NCBI GenBank assembly: GCA_002747875.1
Contig: PDQT01000139.1
Location: 1 to 34,632 of the forward strand
DNA length: 34,632 nucleotides
Source of the DNA: a bacterium DOLZORAL124_64_63
GTDB lineage: Bacteria > Krumholzibacteriota > Krumholzibacteriia > LZORAL124-64-63
Direction of reading: 5' to 3'
The notes beneath the pieces were generated by a model. It saw nothing but the letters and a program-made list of their open reading frames with translations, did not search any database and was not told the DNA's origin. The translations under genes were made by a program, and so were the position numbers. Positions 1 to 7,100 of this stretch are shown here, piece after piece. Numbering within the stretch: the stretch's first letter is position 1; each line of letters begins with the position of its first letter.

Positions 1-1498
1 CCTGGGCGTGGCGCATGGCGATTTGGTTGTGAACGGATTGCCGGTAGTAGCTGAAGTGCGCGCCGTGTCCCCAGCGCAGTCTGTGGTTGTTCCATTCGTC
101 TTCCAGATCGGTCGCCAGGTGGTCCAGGCGCGTCTGCATGGCCGCGGGGCTGAGGGGGCCGGCGAGCAACGTGTCCGCGCGGGCGCGCAGCAGGGCCTTG
201 AATTCGGCGTTCTGCATGGCGGCGCGCAGCAGGTTGTTCCACTCGAAGGTGAAGGGCCAGGGACCGCCGCTGTACCACATAGGCGGCCGGGTGGCGGCGA
301 ACTCGGCGCCGTCGCCGGAGGCGTAGAAGCTGAGATGGTCCGCCAGGCGGTTCTGGCTCTGGTAGAGCAGGTCCTGGTCCCAGGTGATGAACGTGAAGGG
401 CGCGCCGCCGATCTGTAGCAGGGCCATGTTCTTGCCGTGCATGTTGTCGGCCGTCTCGCCGCACAGATTGATCATGAGCCAGTCGATGTAGGCGATGGGG
501 TCCAGGTTGCCGGCCAGCCATTGGAACCAGGCGTGGGAGGTGAAATCCCCCGGCGGCCGGCAGCCGGCCAGCACCTCTTCCCAACGGCCGTAGTCGCCGG
601 CCTCGGCTCCGTGATCCTTGATCAGGACGTAGCCGTCATCGGCCCATTCGTGGGTCGTCTCCACCCACTTCTTGTCCAGGCGCTCACGCAGGCTGTAGAC
701 GCCCCAGTACTCTCCGTTCAGGTACACGGAAACGAAATCCAGACGGCTGCCGGGATGGCCCAGCTCTCGGTGCAGGGGCTCGTTCAGACCGGAGCTGATG
801 GGAAAGATGGCGTAGCGGCTGCTGCGCAGCACCAGGCGCTCGCAGGTGACGGGGCCGTCGCCGAAGAAGTCATAGGTCATGGTGTCGCCGCTGCCGTAGT
901 CATCGAAGTAAAGGCGCAGGCCTTTCTGGTCGTAGGCGCGGCTGGACTGGCCGTTGATGCGCAGGCCGATGGGTTCGCTGAAAACCTCGGTTCCCGTGGC
1001 GTCCAGGTAGGTGACGGTGGCCGGGCGTTCCCACTGCTCGCCCCGCTGCAGGAAGTTGTCGTGCAGACCCCACACGTACAGGCCCGTGTCCGGATCCCAC
1101 AGGTGGGCCGGTTCCGTCTCCAGAAGCAGGACGGGGCCGTGGTGGCGGGCGGGGTCGTAGGGCATGACCGGCGTCCGTTGGAAAACGACGGTGTGGGTGT
1201 CCAGGGCCGCGTCCAGGAAGCGGGCCTGGCGGGCGGTGGTGTCGTTCCAGGCGTAGGTGGTGGCCCAGGTGTCGACGGCGATCTCCTCGAGCCAGGGCCA
1301 GCTCTCCAGGGGCTCCAGGGGCCCGTCCGCGTAGGCGGTCACGGTGACGGAGCCTTCCAAATCGGTATCCGCCGGCGGGTCCAGTTCGAAGATGGCGGGA
1401 TAGGAGGAGCGCACGGTGATCTCCGTGGCGCCGGCCGGGGCAATCAGGACCAAGACCATGGTGAGAACGGAGACTAGGGCGGGGATGAAGTGTCGCAT
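1..1498 (-). CDS. Secreted CotH-family (CotH kinase-like) protein, partial
   Basis: The reading frame is open from the ATG at 1498 to the window edge (about 499 codons, C-terminus missing). It starts with a clear Sec signal peptide: Arg-2, a hydrophobic run at residues 5-20, and a PAGA cleavage site near residue 24, so the product should be exported. Family signatures of CotH proteins are visible: a GQSSRAYDQKGLRL segment, then NGEYWGVYSLRERLD (about residue 260), then a DNMHGKNMALLQ stretch followed by FITWDQDLLY (about residue 370). In Bacillus CotH the equivalent late Asp-rich part belongs to an atypical protein-kinase fold that phosphorylates spore coat proteins. A spore role is not expected here; family members in non-sporulating bacteria are often secreted and of unknown function. 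A GAGG Shine-Dalgarno lies at 1505-1508 and an extended -10 promoter just upstream, so the gene looks separately transcribed. Kinase activity is inferred from family only. Confidence 0.85.
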   Translation of the reverse strand, partial: MRHFIPALVSVLTMVLVLIAPAGATEITVRSSYPAIFELDPPADTDLEGSVTVTAYADGPLEPLESWPWLEEIAVDTWATTYAWNDTTARQARFLDAALDTHTVVFQRTPVMPYDPARHHGPVLLLETEPAHLWDPDTGLYVWGLHDNFLQRGEQWERPATVTYLDATGTEVFSEPIGLRINGQSSRAYDQKGLRLYFDDYGSGDTMTYDFFGDGPVTCERLVLRSSRYAIFPISSGLNEPLHRELGHPGSRLDFVSVYLNGEYWGVYSLRERLDKKWVETTHEWADDGYVLIKDHGAEAGDYGRWEEVLAGCRPPGDFTSHAWFQWLAGNLDPIAYIDWLMINLCGETADNMHGKNMALLQIGGAPFTFITWDQDLLYQSQNRLADHLSFYASGDGAEFAATRPPMWYSGGPWPFTFEWNNLLRAAMQNAEFKALLRARADTLLAGPLSPAAMQTRLDHLATDLEDEWNNHRLRWGHGAHFSYYRQSVHNQIAMRHAQ

Positions 1499-1542
1499 GG
1501 GAAGCCTCGGGGGAGGGGAATTAAGGCCACGTAATCCATCCT

Positions 1543-1551
1543 ATTATACCA
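1543..1551 (-). promoter_or_regulatory. Extended -10 promoter for the CotH-like gene
   Basis: On the minus strand the sequence reads TGGTATAAT, a perfect -10 hexamer with a TGN extension. No good -35 hexamer lies 16-18 bases upstream, as is common for extended -10 promoters. It sits between the pfkA terminator and the CotH-like start, which gives a leader of roughly 40 bases. Confidence 0.55.
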
Positions 1552-1587
1552 GAAAAACACTCCCCGGTGGGGAATACCCGGCAGGAT

Positions 1588-1619
1588 AAAAAAGCCCCGC
1601 AGCCGCGCGGCTACGGGGC
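1588..1619 (-). terminator. Intrinsic terminator of the rarA-pfkA unit
   Basis: Read on the minus strand, a GC-rich hairpin (outer arms GCCCCG/CGGGGC, inner arms AGCCG/CGGCT, one mismatch between them, two-base loop) is followed directly by six T residues at 1593-1588. It begins 28 bases after the pfkA stop codon. Confidence 0.9.
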
Positions 1620-1646
1620 CCGAAGCTCCTTCATGAACTATCCAGG

Positions 1647-2606
1647 CTAAACCAGCGTCTCCATCAGCTGCGCGTCACGCAGCACCGCCTTGGGCGAGAT
1701 CTTGGTCTTCTTCTCCAGGCTGCTGGTGGTCAGCTTGTTGGCCACCATGCCCACCATCACGCCGTGCTGGCCGTCGAAGAGCAGCTCGGTGGCGTGGTGC
1801 CCCAGCCGGGAGGCCAGGATGCGGTCGTAGCCCGAGGGCGCGCCGCCGCGCTGGACGTGCCCCAGCACCACCATGCGGATGCCGCGTTGCAGGCGCTCTT
1901 GCAGCTCGAAGGTGATGTAGCTGGCCTTGCCGGCGCCCTCGGCCACGATGATGATGGCGTGTTTCTTGCCCCGGGCGTAGCCGTCCTTGATGCGCCGGGC
2001 CACGTCGTTGATGGTGAAGGGGATCTCCGGCACCAGCACCTCTTCGGCGCCGGTGGCGATGGCCGTCTGGGCGGCCAGCAGGCCGTATTCGCGCCCCATG
2101 ACCTCGATGACGAAGATGCGTCCGTGGCTGGTGGCCGTGTCGCGCACCTTGTCCACCGCGTCGATGGCAATGTTCAAGGCCGTGTCGAAGCCGATGCTGA
2201 TGTCGGTGCCGGGGATATCGTTGTCGATGGTGGCGGGCACGCCCACCACCGGCAGGTCGAATTCCCGGATCAGCTTGCTGGCGCCGCGGAAGGAACCGTC
2301 ACCGCCGATGACCACCATGCCGTCCAGCTTCAGCTTTTCCAGGGTCTTGGCCACGGGCTTGGTGCCTTCTTCGGTGGCGAATTCGGGGTAGCGGAAGGTG
2401 CGCAGGATAGTCCCGCCCTTGTCCAGGATGCCGCTGACCGAGTGGGGGCACAGGCTCCTGTAGGCGCCCTCGGCCAGGCCCAGCCAGCCCTTCTCGAAGC
2501 CGATGACCTCGGCCCCGTGCTGGCAGGCCATGCGCACCACCGCGCGCAGGGCAGGATTCATACCGGCGGCGTCGCCGCCTCCCGTCAAAACACCGATCCT
2601 CTTCAT
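1647..2606 (-). CDS. pfkA: 6-phosphofructokinase
   Basis: The product is 319 aa, the usual length of bacterial PfkA (E. coli 320). It should phosphorylate fructose 6-phosphate to the 1,6-bisphosphate in glycolysis. The N-terminal nucleotide loop is TGGGDAAGMNPALRAVV (residues 8-24), GGDGS is at 101-105, and the catalytic loop PATIDNDIPGTD at 124-135 carries the base Asp-128. MGREYGLLAAQ (170-180) contributes to the sugar-phosphate site. Gly at the GGDGS position points to ATP rather than pyrophosphate as donor; pyrophosphate enzymes have GGDD and PKTIDND. Residue 125 is Ala where many ATP enzymes have Gly. The ATG at 2606 was chosen because it has AGGAGA 7 bases upstream and starts the conserved fold; its first bases overlap the rarA stop (ATGA), so the two genes are probably translationally coupled. 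Confidence 0.97.
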   Translation of the reverse strand: MKRIGVLTGGGDAAGMNPALRAVVRMACQHGAEVIGFEKGWLGLAEGAYRSLCPHSVSGILDKGGTILRTFRYPEFATEEGTKPVAKTLEKLKLDGMVVIGGDGSFRGASKLIREFDLPVVGVPATIDNDIPGTDISIGFDTALNIAIDAVDKVRDTATSHGRIFVIEVMGREYGLLAAQTAIATGAEEVLVPEIPFTINDVARRIKDGYARGKKHAIIIVAEGAGKASYITFELQERLQRGIRMVVLGHVQRGGAPSGYDRILASRLGHHATELLFDGQHGVMVGMVANKLTTSSLEKKTKISPKAVLRDAQLMETLV

Positions 2607-4003
2607 TCCCCATCTCCTTTTGGGCGAGCGGATTTCTTCCGTTTCTCTCTCAACCAGTTGTCGATCCGTTGCATCCGGCGCTTTAGCTCCGATTCGAAAC
2701 CGCGGCCGCCCGGTTCGTAGAAAACGCGCCCCTGCAGGCTGTCCGGCAGGCAGGTCATCTCGGTGATGCCCGCGGCGTGATCGTGGGCGTAGGCATAACC
2801 TTTCCCGTAGCCCAGATCCTTCATCAGTGCCGTGGGGGCGTTGCGGATGTGCAAGGGCACGGGCGGGTTGTGCCCGCGCCCCACTTCTTTCTGCACCTGC
2901 TTGTATCCCTTGTACAGGGCATTGCTCTTGGGCGCAAGGGCCATGTAGACCACGGCCTGGCTCAGGGCCAGCGCCCCTTCGGGCAGGCCGATGAAATGCA
3001 CCGCGTCCCGCGCGGCCAGGGCCTGGGTCAGGGCGTGGGGATCGGCCAGGCCGATATCCTCGCTGGCGAAGCGCACCAGCCGCCGCGCGATGTACAGCGG
3101 ATCCTCGCCGCCTTCGAGCATGCGCCCCAACCAATACATGGCGGCCTGCACGTCGCTGTTGCGCAGACTCTTGTGCAGGGCGCTGATGATGTTGAAGTGC
3201 TCCTCGCCGCCCTTGTCGTAGCGCGCGGCGCGGTTGCGGATCAGCTGGGCGAAGGCTTCGGCGTCCAGTTCCTCGCCCGGCCGGGGGTCGCGGGCCTGCC
3301 AGGCGGCGGCCACCGTTTCCAGCAGCCCCAGGGCGGCGCGGGCATCACCTTCGCTGATCTCGCCGATCATCTCCAGGGCTTCATCGGTCAGGGAAAAACC
3401 AGGGTCGGGGCCCAGGCCGCGCGCGTCGCTCAGGGCCCGGCGCAGCAGCGTGACGATGCCCGTGCTGCTGAGGGGCTTGAGCACGAACAACCGCGTGCGG
3501 CTGATCAGGGCGCTGTTGACCTCGAAGCTGGGGTTCTCGGTGGTGGCCCCGATCAGGGTCACCGCGCCCTTTTCCACCCAGGGCAGCAGGGCGTCTTGCT
3601 GGGCCTTGTTGAAGCGATGGATCTCATCCAGAAAGAGGATGGTGCGCTGCCCGGTGGCCTGCTGCAGGCGGGCCGCGTCGCCCATCACCGCCTTGAGCTC
3701 CTTGCTGCCCACCTGCACGGCGCTGTATTCCAGGAAGCGGGCGCTGGTGTGCCGGGCCACCAGCCGGGCCAGGGTGGTTTTGCCGCAGCCGGGAGGGCCC
3801 CACAGAAGCAGCGACGGCAGCCGGTCTCCCTGCAGCAACAGGCGCAACGCGCCGTCCGGTCCCAGCAGATCTTCCTGTCCCACCACCTCGTCCAGATGGG
3901 TGGGGCGCATGCGGTCGGCCAGAGGGGCGGCGGCGTCCGCCGACGGGCTGGGTGTGGCAGAGGGCGCGGAGCGGCCCTCGGGTTGGAAAAGATCACCATT
4001 CAT
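2603..4003 (-). CDS. rarA: Replication-associated recombination protein A (AAA+ ATPase, RarA/MgsA)
   Basis: The product is 466 aa. RarA-family proteins are clamp-loader-like AAA+ ATPases that act at stalled replication forks. After a variable N-terminal tail (about residues 1-28), the protein has RMRPTHLDEVVGQ, Walker A GPPGCGKT (69-76), Walker B LFLDEIH (123-129), and a sensor-1 segment IGATTENPSFEVNSAL (151-166). The C-terminal MgsA part includes HKSLRNSDVQAAMYWLGRML and ARRLVRFASEDIGLADP, both typical of this family. The frame stays open upstream to 4108, but that extension has no family similarity and overlaps a good promoter. I chose the ATG at 4003. No Shine-Dalgarno precedes it and the promoter ends seven bases upstream, so the mRNA may be leaderless. 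It overlaps pfkA by four bases. Confidence 0.95.
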   Translation of the reverse strand: MNGDLFQPEGRSAPSATPSPSADAAAPLADRMRPTHLDEVVGQEDLLGPDGALRLLLQGDRLPSLLLWGPPGCGKTTLARLVARHTSARFLEYSAVQVGSKELKAVMGDAARLQQATGQRTILFLDEIHRFNKAQQDALLPWVEKGAVTLIGATTENPSFEVNSALISRTRLFVLKPLSSTGIVTLLRRALSDARGLGPDPGFSLTDEALEMIGEISEGDARAALGLLETVAAAWQARDPRPGEELDAEAFAQLIRNRAARYDKGGEEHFNIISALHKSLRNSDVQAAMYWLGRMLEGGEDPLYIARRLVRFASEDIGLADPHALTQALAARDAVHFIGLPEGALALSQAVVYMALAPKSNALYKGYKQVQKEVGRGHNPPVPLHIRNAPTALMKDLGYGKGYAYAHDHAAGITEMTCLPDSLQGRVFYEPGGRGFESELKRRMQRIDNWLREKRKKSARPKGDGE

Positions 4004-4010
4004 GGGCGAT

Positions 4011-4038
4011 ATATTAACGGGAATACACCGGGAAACAA
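4011..4038 (-). promoter_or_regulatory. Candidate rarA-pfkA promoter, possibly leaderless
   Basis: On the minus strand, TTGTTT (4038-4033), a 16-base spacer and TAATAT (4016-4011) precede the rarA ATG. Only seven bases separate the -10 from the start codon, which puts the expected transcription start at or next to the A of ATG. It lies in the 119-base gap shared with divergent deoB. I see no equally good promoter for deoB in that gap. Confidence 0.45.
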
Positions 4039-4122
4039 CCGACCGTTGCGTTTTTTCCAGCTTGCCCCAATTTGTGACGGGATATACGGTCACCAAAAGA
4101 TTCACCATGGAAGGAAGGGGAC

Positions 4123-5298
4123 ATGGCCAAAGCCATCCTCATCGTGCTGGACGGGCTCGGAGTGGGGCACGCTCCCGATGCCGAGGCTTTCGGCGACGCC
4201 GGCAGCAACACCCTGGCCAACATGGCCGCCAACGTGGGCGGTGTGAACATCCCCAATCTGCGGCGCCTGGGCCTGGGCAACATCCAGCCTTTGGAAGGGG
4301 CCGGCCCGGTGGAGGCGCCGGCCGCCGGCTACGGGCGTCTGCAGGAAGTCAGCGCCGGCAAGGACAGCACCACCGGTCACTGGGAGATGATGGGACTGGT
4401 CACGGAGCAGCCTTTCCCCACCTACCCGGACGGCTTCCCCCACGATGTCATCGCCGAATTCACCCGGCGCACCGGCTACGGCGTGCTGGGCAACAAGGCG
4501 GCCAGCGGCACGGCCATCATCGAAGAGCTGGGGGACGAGCACATCGCCACCGGCAAGCTCATCGTCTACACCAGCGCGGACAGCGTTTTCCAGATTGCCG
4601 CCCACGACAAGGTGTGCCCCCTGGAAGAGCTGTACCGCGTCTGCGAGATAGCCCGCGAGATGCTGGACGGCCGGCACCGTGTCAGCCGCGTCATCGCCCG
4701 GCCCTTCACCGGGCCCAGCGGCGCCTACCAGCGCACGGAGTACCGGCACGACTACAGCGTGGAACCGCCCCAGGGCAGCCTCGTTCTGACGGGCCTGCAG
4801 CAGCACGGCGTGAAGGTGCTGTCCATCGGCAAGATCTACGACCTGTTCGCCGGCACGGGCATTGACGAGACCTTCCCCAGCCGCAACAACGGCGAGGGCA
4901 TGGCCATGCTGGAGCAGCACTACGGCGCCGCGGGGGACAACACGCTGATCCTGCTGAATCTGGTGGACTTCGACATGCTCTGGGGGCACCGCAACGATCC
5001 GCGGGGCATGAAGCAAGGCCTGGAGATTTTCGACGCCTGGCTGGGCGACTTCCTGCCCCGGATGGCCCGGGGCGACCTGCTGATCATGACCGCCGACCAC
5101 GGCAACGACCCCACCACGCCCAGCACCGACCACAGCCGGGAGCATGTGCCCGTGTTGGCTGTCCTGGCCGAGGTTGCGGGCGGGGTGGATCTGGGCGTGC
5201 GCGAAGGTTTCATGGATGTGGGGGCCACCTTCTGCGACTTCTTCGGGGCCCCGGCGCCGCGCAAGGGCAGCAGCTTCCTGCCCCTGCTGCGCAACTGA
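4123..5298 (+). CDS. deoB: Phosphopentomutase
   Basis: The product is 391 aa (E. coli DeoB 407). It interconverts ribose 1-phosphate or deoxyribose 1-phosphate with the 5-phosphates and so feeds nucleoside sugars into central metabolism. Alkaline-phosphatase-superfamily motifs are present: the first metal Asp in IVLDGLGVG (Asp-10), KDSTTGHWEMMG (80-91) with the Thr before GHWE as the likely phosphorylated residue (Thr-84), NLVDFDMLWGHRND, and TADHGNDPTTPSTDHSREHVPVL with the Asp-His and late His metal ligands. The start has GGAAGGGG two bases upstream of the ATG. It is the first gene of deoB-cdd-deoA; cdd follows after nine bases. Confidence 0.97.
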   Translation: MAKAILIVLDGLGVGHAPDAEAFGDAGSNTLANMAANVGGVNIPNLRRLGLGNIQPLEGAGPVEAPAAGYGRLQEVSAGKDSTTGHWEMMGLVTEQPFPTYPDGFPHDVIAEFTRRTGYGVLGNKAASGTAIIEELGDEHIATGKLIVYTSADSVFQIAAHDKVCPLEELYRVCEIAREMLDGRHRVSRVIARPFTGPSGAYQRTEYRHDYSVEPPQGSLVLTGLQQHGVKVLSIGKIYDLFAGTGIDETFPSRNNGEGMAMLEQHYGAAGDNTLILLNLVDFDMLWGHRNDPRGMKQGLEIFDAWLGDFLPRMARGDLLIMTADHGNDPTTPSTDHSREHVPVLAVLAEVAGGVDLGVREGFMDVGATFCDFFGAPAPRKGSSFLPLLRN

Positions 5299-5307
5299 GG
5301 AGAGATT

Positions 5308-5727
5308 GTGACGAACGACAAGACCCGGGAGCTGATCCGGCAGGCCGCTGCCGCGCGCCTGAACAGCCACAGCCCGTACAGCGGCTTCCGCGTGGGGGCG
5401 GCCCTGCGGACCCGCGGCGGCCGGATCTTCACCGGCACCAATGTGGAGAACGCCAGTTTCGGTCTGAGCAACTGCGCCGAACGCACGGCCATCTTCACCG
5501 CCGTGACGGCGGGGGAAAGGGATTTCGAGGCCATCGCCATCGTGGCCGATGGCGTTCAGCCCACCGCGCCCTGTGGCGCCTGCCGGCAGGTGCTGGTGGA
5601 ATTCGGTCTGGACATGGAGGTGATCCTGGCCGGAGAGAAGGGGCCGGACGGGCCGGTGCGCGCCACCACCGTCGGCGCCCTGGTGCCGGACGCCTTCGTG
5701 GATTTCCGCAACCCGGAAGGATCCTGA
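5308..5727 (+). CDS. cdd: Cytidine deaminase
   Basis: The product is 139 aa, the size of the small homotetrameric cytidine deaminases. It deaminates cytidine and deoxycytidine to uridine and deoxyuridine. Substrate motif NVENAS is at 45-50. The zinc and proton-shuttle motif CAE is at 56-58 (Cys-56 ligand, Glu-58 catalytic), and PCGAC at 88-92 supplies Cys-89 and Cys-92. Three cysteine ligands are typical of the tetrameric class. Translation starts with GTG; AGGAGAG ends three bases before it, which supports this choice. Its stop shares one base with the deoA start (TGATG). Its product uridine is the substrate of the next enzyme. Confidence 0.96.
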   Translation: MTNDKTRELIRQAAAARLNSHSPYSGFRVGAALRTRGGRIFTGTNVENASFGLSNCAERTAIFTAVTAGERDFEAIAIVADGVQPTAPCGACRQVLVEFGLDMEVILAGEKGPDGPVRATTVGALVPDAFVDFRNPEGS

Positions 5728-7043
5728 TGAACATCCTGGAAATCATCGAGGCCAAGAAGCGGGGCCGCGAGCTGACGGAAGAACAGATCCGCTTCGCCGT
5801 GGACGGCTTCACCGCCGACACCTTTGCCGCCTACCAGATGAGCGCCTTCCTGATGGCCACCTGGTTCAACGGCATGACCGATGCCGAGACGGCCGCCCTG
5901 ACCGGGGCCATGCTGGAAAGCGGCGAACAGCTGGACACCTCTTTCATGGACGCCCCCAGCGCCGACAAGCACAGCACCGGCGGGGTGGGGGACAAGGTCA
6001 GCCTGCTGCTGGCGCCCCTGGCGGCGGAGTGCGGCCTGAAAGTCCCCATGCTCTCGGGGCGCGGCCTGGGGCACACCGGTGGCACCCTGGACAAGCTGGA
6101 GGCCATCCCCGGTTACCGTATCCACATGGAGACCGACCGGTTCCTGGCCCTGACCGACCGCGTGGGGTGCGCCATCATCGGCCAGAGCGGCAGCATCGCC
6201 CCGGCCGATGGCCGCATCTACGCCTTGCGCGATGTGACGGCCACCGTGGACTGCATCCCTTTGATCACCGCCTCGATCATGTCCAAGAAGCTGGCCGCCG
6301 GCCCGCGGACCATCGTCATCGACCTGAAGACCGGCAGCGGCGCTTTCATGCGCGACCTGGACAAGGCCCGGGAACTGGCCCGCCTGCTGGTGGCCACCGG
6401 CCGCCGTTACGGCCGCCGGATGAGCGTGGTCTTTTCGGACATGGATCAGCCTCTGGGCGTGGCCGTGGGGCATGCCAACGAAACTATCGAGGCCCTGGAT
6501 GCCCTGCGACCCGGCCGGCGGACCACGGCGCCGCAGGATCTGGTCACCCTGACGGAGGATCTGGTGGCGGAGATGGTGCGGGTCTCGGGGCTGTGCCCGG
6601 ATCGGCGGCAGAGCCTGCAGCGGGTGCGCGAGGTCTGGGATAGCGGCCGCGCGTTGCGGCGGGCCTTGGACTGGGTCGCGGCCCAGGATGGCCGGCTGGA
6701 TCCGGACCGAGCGGACTTCGGCCTGGAGGTGGCCCCGTTGGCGGTGGAACTGCAAGCCCCGCGAGACGGCTGGCTGGCCGGCGTGGACTGCCGTCAGGTG
6801 GGGTTGGCCCTGGCGGACATGGGCGGTGCCCGCCGCCGGGTGGAAGATCCCCTGGACCTGAGCTGCGGGATCGACTGGTTGCCCCAGGTGGGCGACGCGG
6901 TGGCCCAGGGGCAGCCGTTGGCGCGCGTCTACTGTGCCCGCAAGGACCAGGCCCGTGTGGCGGTCAAGCGTCTGGAGGCGGCCCTGCGCCTGAGCGAAAC
7001 CGAGGTCCCGGCCCACGAGCTGATCATGGGCCGGGTGGAATAG
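5727..7043 (+). CDS. deoA: Pyrimidine-nucleoside (thymidine) phosphorylase
   Basis: The product is 438 aa, typical for the family. It cleaves pyrimidine nucleosides with phosphate to the free base and (deoxy)ribose 1-phosphate, the substrate of DeoB in the same operon. Seen: the phosphate-binding KHSTGGVGDK (81-90), the family signature SGRGLGHTGGTLDKLE (110-125), an N-terminal helical domain beginning MNILEIIEAKKRGRELT, and a C-terminal alpha/beta lobe ending near residue 430. Sequence alone does not settle whether it is strict thymidine phosphorylase (DeoA) or the broader Pdp type; a neighbouring cytidine deaminase favours use of uridine as well. The start overlaps the cdd stop by one base, so translation is probably coupled. 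The last codons run into a short tandem repeat. Confidence 0.95.
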   Translation: MNILEIIEAKKRGRELTEEQIRFAVDGFTADTFAAYQMSAFLMATWFNGMTDAETAALTGAMLESGEQLDTSFMDAPSADKHSTGGVGDKVSLLLAPLAAECGLKVPMLSGRGLGHTGGTLDKLEAIPGYRIHMETDRFLALTDRVGCAIIGQSGSIAPADGRIYALRDVTATVDCIPLITASIMSKKLAAGPRTIVIDLKTGSGAFMRDLDKARELARLLVATGRRYGRRMSVVFSDMDQPLGVAVGHANETIEALDALRPGRRTTAPQDLVTLTEDLVAEMVRVSGLCPDRRQSLQRVREVWDSGRALRRALDWVAAQDGRLDPDRADFGLEVAPLAVELQAPRDGWLAGVDCRQVGLALADMGGARRRVEDPLDLSCGIDWLPQVGDAVAQGQPLARVYCARKDQARVAVKRLEAALRLSETEVPAHELIMGRVE

Positions 7044-7077
7044 AGATTCGGTGGAATAAATTCGGAGGAATAGATTC
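7034..7077 (+). repeat. Three degenerate 14-16 bp tandem copies at the deoA 3' end
   Basis: Copies lie at 7034-7049, 7050-7063 and 7064-7077. They share GGTGGAATA...ATTC; copy 1 has two extra bases and copy 3 has GGAGG for GGTGG. The first copy includes the deoA stop codon and the other two fill most of the gap to the convergent mrcA gene. This looks like slippage duplication rather than a known element. Confidence 0.7.
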
Positions 7078-7100
7078 GCGGCCTCGGGTTGCGGCCCGGG

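Noticed and set aside
2777..4865. Long plus-strand frames opposite rarA and running into deoB
   Set aside because: They are shadows of rarA and deoB, with no recognisable domain or ribosome binding site.
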